A stretch of DNA of 64,000 bases from Ctenosaura bakeri (Eukaryota > Chordata > Lepidosauria > Squamata > Iguanidae): assembly GCA_948474755.1 (NCBI GenBank), contig CAOLHI010003121.1:248001-312000 (forward strand). Direction: 5' to 3'. A program made the translations under genes and the position numbers. Below are positions 22,429-32,610 of the stretch, in pieces. A model generated the notes under the pieces. The model ran no database searches and was not told the origin of the DNA. It worked only from the letters and a program-made list of their open reading frames with translations. Each line of letters begins with the position of its first letter. Position 1 is the first letter of the stretch.

Positions 22429-23730
22429 TATGACATCAGTATTGGCATTTGTTAGGGGAAATCTATTCTATGAAATGGGTGATCTTGACTGTGTTACACA
22501 CTAACAGTGAAGCAGATGAATTGAATTCCTTTTTCTGATTTGGACCCCTGTAATTTTGCTTGCATTGGGAATAGGGTGGGGTATAGTTGGTGAGAAGATG
22601 GATGAGGCCTCAAAGAAAGATCAGGTACAAAACACTTTGGCAGATCTTCAGCGTTCAACCCCAGGGCAAGAAAAAGGTCAGCAGCTGATATTGTTGAGAA
22701 AATTCTAAGGTACTTGACACCTGCTTGGTAGCAAAGTATCTTCAATCAAGTGACTTTCCATTTGTTTTCCAATGTACAACATGAGCATATCTTCAAGTAC
22801 CCCAGCAGAACACCAGTTCAGGATAGGTGACAGTGCTATGAGCTGTAAAAAGCTGGTGAGCCCTTTGAGAAATTCTTCTAAAGCATAAAATGGGTGCATT
22901 TTAAAAGCAGCCCAACTGTCTAGAGAAGGAGTGAACAAAGTGAATTCCATGAGCCACAAGCAGACCTTGACATCCCAAATCTTGCCCCTGAAATTCCCCA
23001 AAGACCAAGGAATCCCACCAAATTAAAATGGGGGGAGTGATTTTGGGACAGTTCTTCAGGTGAAAACTGCCCAAAAGCTCTCCAAACTGATGTTCAAATG
23101 GTGGTAGTCTCTTTTCCCCAAAGTCTCAGAGCTCTGAACCCTGAAAAAGAAAAAGAAAAATGGCCGAAAAACCAACCAAAATAGCATCAAAGAATGACAC
23201 GGTGCCACTTCCAGTGTACTCAAAATGCACTGGTGTGGCCCACTGGGCAGATGCAGAAGGAAATGGCCCTCACCGCCTCCACAGTTGCGAACTCCTGGAT
23301 TAGAGAAATGGTGCTTACTCGTCTACCTCCCAACCAGCAGAAAGCTGAAGTGGTATTCAGACTTTGAAGAGGAAGATGGGTACCAAAATCTAAATGTAGT
23401 TGACCAAGTTCATCACCTAAAATAGGATGAGTAATAAAACAATAACTAATTCATTGAAATAATCTCTGAAGAGCAGAAAAACTAGGACAAGCATCCACAG
23501 GTTAAAATGCTTGGGCAAATAAGAGCTAGTTCTAATCTGATGACAAAAAGACGACAGTGTCAGCAACCATCACACCTCAGTGGCATAGAGTCTGTGGCAA
23601 GATGGGAAACCTCTTTCAACCCAAGGGCAAATTAAGTTTCAGAGAACTTCTTCAGGGACACACTTCACATGTGGATGGGGCCAAAAATTCTAGCATATTT
23701 TGGATTAAAAGTTTTACTTCCAGTCACAAA
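22429..23730. other. Dispersed repeat pieces, no gene
   Basis: 22431-22482 matches 13235-13285. 22900-23300 contains phrases such as GAATTCCATGAGCCACAAGC and CACTTCCAGTGTACTCAAAA that look like an old repeat, but I cannot name it. No coding region supported. Confidence 0.3.
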
Positions 23731-23939
23731 GAGCCTTTTCACACTACACAGTCCTAGCAGTGATTCCACTTTAACTGCCATGGCTGCATCCTATGGACTC
23801 CTCCAATTTGTAGTTTGGTGAGGCCCGAAAGATCTCTAGCTGAGAATTCTAAATAATACTCCCTAAAATATAAAACCCAGGATTCCATGATAGCTAAAGT
23901 GAAATAATAGTGCTAGATTTGTGTAGTGTAAAAGGAGCT
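23731..23939. mobile_element. Group A-like transposon, complete
   Basis: It begins GAGCCTTTTCACACTACACA and ends GTGTAGTGTAAAAGGAGCT, with an inverted interior including TTTAACTGCCATGGCTGCAT, GAGAATTCTAAATAATACTC and GGATTCCATGATAGCTAAAG. Same subfamily as 9550-10010. Confidence 0.75.
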
Positions 23940-24936
23940 TTAGCCTTTCTGACTGGGAAGAAAAACACTGTACAAAAGCTCGGAAACCACCAGAAAATGG
24001 TGCTATGTAGAAGAGGTTGTGGCCATCTGGGGAACCTCAGAGGGACTGGATTGGGTCCAAGGGCCTGAGGTTCCTTGCCCCAACTCTATGAGGAAGATAT
24101 TCCCCAGTTGGGACACTATCAAATTTCTAATAAATACCCCCTCCTCACCCAGACACACCACTAGCCCTAGCATTACAGGACAAATGCCATTCAAACTGCC
24201 TTAAATGGAAAGAGACTGTTTATCTAGCCCAACATAATCTATTCTGTGGCAACAGGAATCTGTCAGTTTCACCTTATTTCTTTTACCAGAGATGCAAAGG
24301 ATTGCACCTGGAACCTTCTACACACAATCACCAGCTCCACATTCTTGCTTCTCAATAGGTAGTTCTTCCTGCAGAAGCCCTGCCTGGAAACACAGAATAA
24401 AAAAGTCTCTCTCCTTCCTCATGTTAAATTGGCAGGATGTGCAGGAATAGGTCACTGTGGCACAGAAAAGCAGAGTACATTTTTTTTTTATGTAGTCAGG
24501 AAAAAATACTTCTTAGACAACAGAAATAACGTAGACAACAGAAATGGTCTATGACATTCTACAAATCTGAAACGTCCACATAGTTAGTGTTGAACATCTA
24601 TTACCTATAAAAAGCTCTGTCAATTATTGTAGCAGTTACAGCAAGCTGTGTGACTAGAATTGCAGAAACAGGACAATTGCCTAGGGTTGGGAATCTTCTT
24701 TGAAGGAAGAGGAATGTTGCCACAGCTGCTGTCACAGTTTTTCAAACTTACTATAGGAAATGTATGGTGAATTATCTCCCTGCAGTGGTGGTCTGGTTGC
24801 ATTACAGAATCACAGGGGTATGAGGACTATAGTAGTAGGAATCTGTGGTGTGTCTGAAGAGGATGTCCCAAAGAGTATTACTTGGTCTTGCAGTTAAGAT
24901 CAGGGGAAAGGGCTGTACTCCAGTGATCAAGTACAT
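23940..24936. other. Decayed tRNA-headed repeat, otherwise nothing recognised
   Basis: 24215-24345 (TGTTTATCTAGCCCAACATA; then AGGATTGCACCTGGAACCTT) resembles a widespread lizard repeat whose right end carries a tRNA-like B-box complement; a relative is at 32125-32240. The rest is unassigned. Confidence 0.35.
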
Positions 24937-25002
24937 GATTTGTGCGCCCAAGGTTCCAGATTTGTGCGCCCAAGGTTCCAGATTTGTGCGCTCAAGGTTC
25001 CA
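24937..25002. repeat. 22-bp tandem repeat, three copies
   Basis: The unit GATTTGTGCGCCCAAGGTTC plus CA occurs three times head to tail, identical except for one C to T change in the third. The near identity points to a recent tandem duplication. Confidence 0.95.
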
Positions 25003-25431
25003 GTTGTGGCATCTTTCCATAGAGTGGGAATAGTTTGATGTGTGAAACTCTGAAAGCCACTGTCAATCTGTATTGGGTGATGAATGGAAGGTTGACGAAG
25101 TAGGAAGAAAATGGATGTCATGAATAAGACGAAAATACCATATAAAGCCACATCTTCAAGGTGACAACCTAGAATGGTTGCAGAGAACCAAACCAGAAGG
25201 AGGTCATATTTCCATCACAGAGAAACCAGTCTGAACAAGGCTAACAATTCTTTTCAGCAACAACTTTGTGAGGAAGTTTCAGGTTCTGAGTCCCCAGCTG
25301 TGTTTGGCTATTAAATAATGCTGGAAACCAAACTGTGTTAAGATAAAAACAGTAACAGCACAGCCTCCAGATTATGTCAGAAGGTACCCTAAAGCACACA
25401 AATATGATAAATAGATAGAGAAAGATCAGCA
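25003..25431. other. No gene recognised
   Basis: Unassigned. No clear LINE RT motif is visible here; the adjacent CR1/L3 copy begins near 25432, so it appears 5'-truncated at that point. Confidence 0.3.
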
Positions 25432-25825
25432 GAATGCTGTGAATGTGGTGTATCTTGATTTCATTAAGGCTTTTGATGAGCCTCATGAAAGTCTCACAAA
25501 CATCCTGGTAACATGGGCTAAAATATACAACTGTGAGGTAGATTTGCAGCTAGTTGAGGAATCATACCCAAAGAGTACTCACCAATGGTTTCTCATCATC
25601 CTGGAAAGCAATTGCAAATCATATTCCTCTAACCTCTGAACTGGGCTCAGTTTTGCTCAGTGTCTTTGTAAATGATGCAGATAATAGAACAGCGGGTAAG
25701 GTCATATTTGCAGATGATACCAAATGGGAAAGAGGAGTAGCTAATACCTCAGGAAGACAAAATCAAGATTCAAAATTATGTTAACAAATTGGAAACAAGG
25801 CAAACACTAAAAAAACAACAACAAT

Positions 25826-26264
25826 GGCCCTTTTCGCATGGGCTTTCTGCCGCGCGAGAGCCGCCTGAGCCTCGCGGGAGTGGGAGCGTTGCTCTGCACG
25901 ACGCACTCCCACTTCCGCGGCACTCACGGGGCTGACACTGCGCGAGCGCGTATTTTTTTATTTTCGGCTGGAACTGAAAATAAACGGCGCTCATGCAAGG
26001 CTCCTGGCGGTGCCTCGTACTTACCGGAGTGCGGAGTGCCATCGCAGGCGAGCCTGTCGCACTTCCTCCCCGCTTCCGCCCCCAGCACCGCCTACAGCTC
26101 CCAGGGAGCGCTGTGGAAGCTGGGGGCGTGGCTGAAGAGCGCCCGTCACGGGAAAAGACACCAGGTGCAGTAAGGAGGCGGGGGGAGCGGCGGCGTTTCA
26201 GGAGACGGTTGTCGCGTGAGCCACCCTCCTCCATTGCGCAAGCGCCGGCGCTGCGAAAAGGGCC
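25826..26264. mobile_element. Group B DNA transposon in the L3 LINE (439 bp)
   Basis: The termini GGCCCTTTTCGCATGGGC and GCGCTGCGAAAAGGGCC are flanked by a perfect AAT triplet (25823-25825 and 26265-26267). The LINE coding sequence continues on both sides, confirming the boundaries. Interior features shared with other copies: a GGGAGTGGGAGCGT / ACGCACTCCCAC inverted pair, a TTTTTTTATTTTCGGCTGG block and ACTTACCGG (25 to 30 bases before a GAGTGCC block), the reverse complement of a splice donor, at 26019-26027. CpG-rich; the 166-codon frame here is not a gene. Confidence 0.9.
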
Positions 26265-26585
26265 AATGGATTTCAACAGAGATAAATGTAAGGGGTAAGA
26301 AAAACCAGATCCCCAAATATAAAATGAGCAACATCTGGCTTGACAGCAGTGTTGAGAAAATCTAAGGGTCTTCGCAAACTACAGTCTTAACAAGAATGAG
26401 CAATGTCATGCAGCAGCACCAGAAAAGAAAAGAGAGAAAAAAGCCAATGCAGTTCTATGCTGCATCAAGAAAACTATAAAGTCCAGATCAAGAGAATTAA
26501 TAGTACCACTCTATTCTGCTTTGGTCAGACCTCACCTGGAACATTGTATCCTATCCTGGGCACCACAGTTTAAAAAGGATATGTA

Positions 26586-26750
26586 GGGCCTTTCTGCACT
26601 ATACTGTTATAGTGCTATTATTCCACTTTCAACATCTTGTGGAATTCTGGGATTTGTAGTTTGTGGACTTCTCTCAGGATGAGAATCCTCAATCCCCCTC
26701 CGTAAACTTCAAACCCTAGAATTCCATAGGATGTTGAAAGTGGAATAATA
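26586..26750. mobile_element. Group A transposon in the L3 LINE, right end missing
   Basis: It starts GGGCCTTTCTGCACTATACT and contains both inverted halves up to GTTGAAAGTGGAATAATA, but lacks the final 25 to 30 bases of the right arm; LINE sequence follows directly. A deletion probably removed the right terminus and some LINE sequence. Confidence 0.8.
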
Positions 26751-27000
26751 GACCCAGAGGTAGCAACCAAAACAATGGATTCAAATTATTTTTAAAAACA
26801 GACATTCCAATTCAATATGATGGTAAGAGCTGGTCTCCAATGGTATAAACTGCCTCAGAGGGTTCTCCTTCATTGCAGGTTTTTAAACAGAAGTTAGACG
26901 GCTACCTCTCAGGGATGCTTTAGTGATAAAATCCTGCGTGATGTTGTGTGTGTGTGCTAGATGGCCCTTGTGAGCTTTTCCAACTGTATGAATCCATAAC

Positions 27001-28237
27001 ATTTTTAAAAATGTGAAGGGGTGGGGAAACAGATCTGGATACTTGAAAATCCAAATTAAACATTATCAACTCTGCCCTTTAATTCTTCACAATGATTTTG
27101 CTTTAAATGAACCAGCTCATTACTCTGAAGAATCGCAAAGGCTTTTAACAGCCCAGCAGGATTTAGTTAATTATTTAGTTAACATCCCATGGAGTAAACA
27201 TTATCCAGCATACATTCCCTTTTGAAACCTGCAATTTTTCCTTTTTCTTTGATCACTGTAATTTCCTCGGGGTCTACTGTATGATCAGTGTTGTCATTTT
27301 TCCAGAATTTAAGACGCTCAGTTACAGATTCAAAACATGATTATTCATTAGATTAAAAAGAGAGAGAGAAAGAAAAGAAAGCTTAAGCTATGTTCTGAGA
27401 TGCTGTTAATATTCTCAATTGCCCACCTTTCTTTTGGTTTCTAAGACAACTTCTGTAGCTTAGTCCACTGACTTTGTCAAACTCTGGGTTTATTCATAGT
27501 TGTGTGTTTCTTTCATAAAGATAATAGCAAGCACCTACTGCAAAACAATGCAAAAATAAAAATAAAACAAAATTCTGAGACAAGAAGAAATCTCTCAAAA
27601 CAAGGAAGGTGGGAATGGGTAGCAAGAAGTTTGCACTTTGCACACATAAAACATCCTCTGATCTGTGCTCATTTAGAGTATCCCCAATTCTGCTTTCCCA
27701 ATCCCAGTGCCTGAAGAAAAGTCTGAGCTTGCTCGGTTCATAGGTGTGACTTGTCAACAAGCTTTTATGAGCCAAGCAAACTTCCACTTCTGTTCAGGCA
27801 CTAATCAATTAGAGCCATGACTACGAATTACCACATGTGGGATTGGGAAGGCAGAAACTAGGTTATCCTGAATAGACAGAAACCCTTAACTGAGTCCAAG
27901 AGGACATTCTAATGGGGTGCAAAGCGCAAATCCTTACTACCCAGCATCCTGTTTCATAGAATTTCCTTCTGTCTCAAGAATTACGGTATTCCTCCTGTTT
28001 TACCATTGGATACAGGCAATCTGCAGTGTGACATGGTGGTGTGACTTGAAGCACAGGGTGTTTCCAAACAACTATTTGGTTTTATCTTGACATCACTCTG
28101 CCTTATTCACTAAATGTGATAGGGACTCCAAATGACAATGTCTTCAAGTCATAACTCTCTCTCTGCTCTCCCCCATCATTTTGTCTTTGTCCTCATTCTC
28201 CATCCCTTCTTCTGTGCAAAAGTAGTTAAGAGAATAT
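27001..28237. other. No gene; unique-looking AT-rich DNA
   Basis: 27040-27235 contains strings such as TTTAGTTAATTATTTAGTTA and ATGATTTTGCTTTAAATGAA and no repeat signature, so it is a candidate conserved non-coding element. The rest is unassigned. Confidence 0.3.
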
Positions 28238-28650
28238 GGCTCTTTCTGCATGGACATGGTGTCCCAGCATGGGGACAGGAGAGGAGCGGGACTGCTATGA
28301 CACTTCTGCATAATGTCATCATGGTCCTGCCCTTCTCCTGTTGCCAGCTGGCATGATAATGGGATAAATCACTGACAGAGTTTCTCCATCAATGACCCCC
28401 AATTGCGCAAGGATCCCACGCTTACCTGCCACGGGTAAAGGCCAGAAATGCAATGGACGCACTTCCTGCCCTAATGCAGCATGGGAAAGAGCCCAGATGC
28501 ACTGCAGAAGGAAGAGGCATGTCCCTCACACTCCTTTCCACCGGGAGCCAGTCCATTGCAGAGGGGAGCATTCCCATTGCATTCCCTTCCCACCAAAGGC
28601 ACATCCAGAGGATGATAGGATAAGGAAAAGAAAAGGTCTAAGAGGGAAGA
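28238..28650 (+). mobile_element. Group C DNA transposon, diverged
   Basis: It begins GGCTCTTTCTGCATGGACAT. The order of blocks matches 37599-38015: GGGGACAGGAGAGG, TAATGTCATCATGGTCCTGC, TGGGATAAATCACTGACAGA, ACGCTTACCTGCC (donor complement at 28420-28427), GAAGGAAGAGGCATG and CCACCAAAGGCACATCCAGA. The right terminus is degenerate near 28650. Confidence 0.7.
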
Positions 28651-28737
28651 GCTGCACAATGCCTTTTGTTCACTAGCAGGAGAAGTTCCCCACCTCAAAC
28701 TGCTCTCGGTGTAGGGTAGAAGGCTGGTGTTGACCTA

Positions 28738-29338
28738 GGCCCTTTCCGCACTGAGGCTTCTAGCGCAAGTGGGGGAGGCCGGCAAGCGCAAGAAGGCTCA
28801 TCCGGGAGGCTGCCGCTTCCCCCCTCCTTCCTTCCGCAGGCGAAGGAACCAGCGGGGAAGCGGCACCGAAGAAGGCTTGCCGCACAAGCCGCCCTCCCCC
28901 CCGTGCGAAGCGGGAGACCTCGCGCCGGATTCCCACCCCGCACGCACGTGCAAAGCGGGCAGCGTCACGCCGGATTCCTCCCCCCTGCGCGCGAAGCGGG
29001 CGGCGTCGTGTCCCCCCCGCGCGCGCGCAAAGCGGGCAGCGCGTCCGTCGCGTTACCTCCCCACCCCGCTCCTTCCTTCCGCAGGGGCGGAGGGAAGGAA
29101 GCGCGACCCGGCCGGCTCCCGGAGGCTCCGCACGAAAGGTAAGTGCGGGTGGGCTCCGGGAGCGTTGCGCGAGCGCGGGGTGATTTTCGCTTGTACGCGA
29201 AAATCAAAAAACCCGCGCTCGCGCCGCTTCAGCCCCGTGAGCCAGGCGGAAGTGGGAGTGCGTCGTGCGGAGCGACGCTCCCACTCCCGCGAGGCTCACG
29301 GGGCTATCGCGCGCGCAAAGGCCCGTGCGAAAAGGGCC
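28738..29338. mobile_element. Group B DNA transposon, long CpG-rich form (601 bp)
   Basis: The termini GGCCCTTTCCGCACTGAGGC and GCCCGTGCGAAAAGGGCC are flanked by a perfect CTA duplication (28735-28737 and 29339-29341). The interior is extremely rich in CpG (GCGCGCGCGCAAAGCGGGCA) and carries AGGTAAGTG at 29138-29146. The right third (TTTTCGCTTGTACGCGAAAATC, then GGGAGTGCGTCGTG and GACGCTCCCACTCCCGCGAG) mirrors the left third of the 25826 copy. Undecayed CpGs suggest recent insertion or lack of germline methylation. The 242-codon frame is spurious. Confidence 0.9.
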
Positions 29339-29341
29339 CTA

Positions 29342-31929
29342 GTCTTGCCTTGCAGCAGCAGTCTGAATCAATTATTACATTTTTGTTTCTTTCACATAAC
29401 TTTAGCTGGAGACCAAGATATTTTATATATATTTTACCAGGATTGTCATGAGTCTACATTAGAGCCAGCCCTTTATTTCAGGGTGTTTGCTCTTTGAAAG
29501 GTAGTCCAATTTTGCTATGGTGAAAAGATAAAGAAGCAGAAGAAAGGGAAAGCCCAGGGAATCTGTAGATGTCCATCAATAGTTAGGACCAGGAAAACAG
29601 ATTGAGCAAATACGTAGGTCTCTTGGTCTGAAACTTCTTCTAATTATGCCTAACTGCATGCATGTGTGTACATTAGAACATGCAGATTTTAACAAACTCT
29701 GCCTTCATTTATCCTCTTTTTTGGTGATACATTTCCTCTTTGAGAGGCATAGGTATGTAGTCACTCTATCAGTCGCAATGACACTGTGTCCCTCTTTTAA
29801 AAAGAAATGCAGCCAGCCATCACTTTTTTAGCTAGTGGGATTGAATGTCTGCAGTTTTAAAATAGCTTCAGACTGCAAGTTTCTATATTTCAATCCTGTT
29901 AAAAAATTTCCCTGATGTGACATTGTTTATGAGACATACCAGGTGACAAAACTTTTGACAACAGCTTTTTAAAAGGTAACTTATTATGCAACTCACAAAA
30001 AAGCCCACATTAAAAAGGCCCTGAAAGTCCATATTGACACTATATTATATAAAGTATTTATCTCTTTACGTTACAATATAATCTCTTGTTGCATGTTACA
30101 GCTAGTGTCTCTTGTGGTTGTTTTGGTTATTGCTTTCCTTTGCTATTATTTAAACATTCAAAAAAATGTGATTGCTGGAGGATGACATAAAACATGAGAA
30201 ATTCCACTAGTCAAAATTCCACTAAAAAATGTCTTAGAATGACCTAGGCATGCAACTTAACTTCAGATAATATTACTTATTAACACTTTTCTCAAACACT
30301 GTCAATCCCATAGTTCACTTTTGCAATGTGAGTTTATTATGTCATTGTTACCCAGAAAAAGTAATGAGTTAACTATAACTATTTTACTTACTAACTCATA
30401 GCTTCCATATTCTGCCGTAAGGTGGGGATCTTTCCTGCATTTGCATTTCTTAACTGCACAGTTATATATATGAAACAAATAAGCATAATTACCATATTCC
30501 ACATTCATTTCTGTCAGGGTAGACAACTATGTGGAGACCACCGGTCCATTTTCCCACATTGACTTTCCCTAGACTGCCCCACCACATTTCCATTTTCTCC
30601 TCCAGTTCCTCTCAAAATGGTGACAGGAAGTGTCACTTCCTGTTGCCATTTTGAGAGAGACCACAGGAGAAAAGGTGTTTCAGGGTAGTACAGGGTTCTG
30701 GGGTGGATATGGACATGGGGTGCAGGTATCTTTTTGTGTTTTCATGGATGGGGTGGTCTGCATGGTTTGGGACAAAAATTGCCCCCAAACCATGCTTTTT
30801 TTTTTTTTTTTTTAATGGTGGAATGCTTTGGGGAACTGTTAGGGGCTTCATAGTCCACAACGGTGGAGTCTAGGGGGTGTATGTGGCTAATGGACTGCAA
30901 TTTGTCCTCTCTGCTATATATTTGCTGGCAAGGAGAATGCAAAGGCACAGCAAGAATATGCAAGTGGGGCAGTTAAAGTAGCATGTTCAAAGCTATCATC
31001 TCCATCAAAGGAGTGTCAGCAAAGTCCTTCCCTTTGCTCACTGCTTTAGTGAGCAGAAACAACCAATTTTGCACCAGCTGCACAAGGCAACAGATGCATT
31101 AATGGAGGACTGTGGTCTAACCCTTTGTTACCAGGCTGTTACGTAATACCCACTTTCACCCCATTTGAGAAATTTGAAGCTTCACTCACAGATCAAATGA
31201 TTCTAGAAGTATATGCCAGTTCTGAAGGCGAAAGGAAGGATGCAGATTTTATTACCATTAAGGTGGCTGCTTTGAATGAACAGCTAGGAAATTGCAAGGC
31301 TTAATGATACTCAGCTGAATTTCCTTTCTCCTATGCCTCTTTAGTTCATCATGGCCCATCATGAAGAAGGAGCACTATGTTCCTGATGCATGGGCTATTT
31401 AGAATAAGACCATGCAATCATTCACATGGGAGTAAGCTCCATTTAATACTATGGGATTTACTTTTGAGTAAGTATGCACATGAATCACTTCGGCAGCAGC
31501 TCTATGACCTTGCTTTTTAAAAACATAACATAATTATCAATTTATATAGTACAGAAATAAATTATTCCTTACCCTCCTTTCCTCAGCACAGACAACATTC
31601 CATGCTTCAAAATGTAATCACATGGTTACTGTCAAAGAGAAACAACAGCAGCAGACTGTAATCAATATCCAAAGAGTGCTCTTCATTATAGCTCTCTTGA
31701 TCGGAATATACTTTTGACTTGAAAGCCAGACCCATAGAGATCACCGAGGGCTGCATTTCTCCGAAGGCACCCAGCCCTTTATGAATAAGATGGCTACTGA
31801 GGGTGTTATTATTACTGCAAACATGGACATGTATCCTACTTTACACAGGCCATGGTAAAATTATCTATTAGAAAGCATCCTCTTTGTGAAAGGCTACCTT
31901 GTCTATGTCCAGGTTAGACACATGTATAT
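29342..31929. other. No gene; one hairpin and one dispersed repeat
   Basis: 30609-30657 is a near-perfect hairpin (arms of 24 bp, 1-base loop). 31405-31490 (GGGAGTAAGCTCCATTTAAT then ACTATGGGATTTACTTTTGA) is a relative of the palindromic repeat at 10205-10295. A T run of about 20 lies at 30797-30815. Remaining DNA is unassigned. Confidence 0.4.
30609..30657. repeat. 24-bp inverted repeat, 1-base loop
   Basis: CTCAAAATGGTGACAGGAAG and CTTCCTGTTGCCATTTTGAG pair with one mismatch. Related CCATTTTGAGAGATCAGAAGTG sequence appears near 56279, so the arm belongs to a dispersed repeat. Confidence 0.85.
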
Positions 31930-32112
31930 GTGTGTGCCTTTGAGTCCCTTGGGAAGTTATGGCAATCCTATAAATTTCATAGTGTTTCTTAGGCAAGGAA
32001 TACTCAGAAGTGGTTTGTCGTTGCCTTCCTCTGTAATATAGTACTAACTAGGTCTAACTCTGCTTAGCTTTAAAGATCAAGCAGGATTTGGTGTATTTAG
32101 GGTATCTAGGCT
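31930..32112 (-). mobile_element. 5S-rRNA-headed SINE, minus strand
   Basis: The plus strand shows the tail (GTGTGCCTTTGAGTCCCTTG, AGTGTTTCTTAGGCAAGGAA) and then GTACTAACTAGGTCTAACTC, CTGCTTAGCTTTAAAGATCA and AGCAGGATTTGGTGTATTTA, the reverse complement of 5S rRNA. All three 5S-type copies here lie on the minus strand. Confidence 0.85.
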
Positions 32113-32124
32113 CTCAGTTTAAAT

Positions 32125-32345
32125 ATAGGAACATAGAAAGCTGCCTAAGATTTAGTAACACCATTGGTCCCCAAGCCCAATATTGTCCATTCTGCAAATG
32201 TTCAGTGTTTCAGGCAGGATTGTTTCCTAGCTATCTGTAGACAGCTGTTGTTGTTTCTGATCATCTGACATCCACATATTAACAAGGCCCAGTCCTGCTT
32301 AGCTTCCAAAATAAGACAAGATCAGCTGCAAGCAGGAGGTAAGGC
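32125..32345. repeat. Lizard dispersed repeat followed by a 5S-type fragment
   Basis: ATAGGAACATAGAAAGCTGC with ACCATTGGTCCCCAAGCCCA and TGTTTCAGGCAGGATTG resembles the repeat at 24215-24345. Near 32278-32340, ATTAACAAGGCCCAGTCCTG then CTTAGCTTCCAAAATAAGAC is another 5S-derived piece, probably a truncated SINE. Confidence 0.5.
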
Positions 32346-32521
32346 AGTAATGATAAAGAGGGAACAGCAGGACCCTTGCAGCTGTCCATCAACAATCATC
32401 TGGATCATATGTCTTCTTCAGAGAGACTCTGGGAACGTACGGGTGATATGAAGAGAACAATGTGCAATGTATAGTAATGTAAACAAGGAGTCTTGACAGG
32501 TTTTAAGTTTTCAAAGACTAT

Positions 32522-32610
32522 GGTCATTTCCACACTAGCCTGTCATAGTGCTATTATTCCACTTTCAACTTCCTATGGAATCCTGGGGTTTGCAGTTTAG
32601 AGAGGGGCCT
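32522..32610. mobile_element. Group A transposon, left half only
   Basis: GGTCATTTCCACACTAGCCT then CACTTTCAACTTCCTATGG then GGGGTTTGCAGTTTAGAGAG is the left arm of group A. The right arm is absent. Confidence 0.8.

Larger units (their letters stand above)
25432..27000 (+). pseudogene. CR1/L3-clade LINE, 3' half, split by two DNA transposons
   Basis: The plus strand translates to VVYLDFIKAFDEPHESL at about 25445, then, in another frame, SSWKAIANH, GSVLLSVFVNDADN and IFADDTKW at about 25590-25735. These are successive RT blocks with the FADD catalytic motif preserved. After the insertion at 25826-26264 the LINE resumes with FNRDKCKG (26270), AMQFYAASRK-type noise, then GGTCAGACCTCACCTGGAAC at about 26525, the start of the C-terminal segment. 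After the insertion at 26586-26750 it resumes to GATGGCCCTTGTGAGCTTTT near 26980, the 3' end of this family. Frameshifts and internal deletion make it inactive. Confidence 0.85.

Noticed and set aside
25776..26276. 166-codon minus-strand frame
   Set aside because: Spans both transposon boundaries at 25826 and 26264, so it cannot be an ancestral gene.
28769..29497. 242-codon reading frame
   Set aside because: Runs through a CpG-rich group B transposon and out past its CTA duplication; no domain recognisable.
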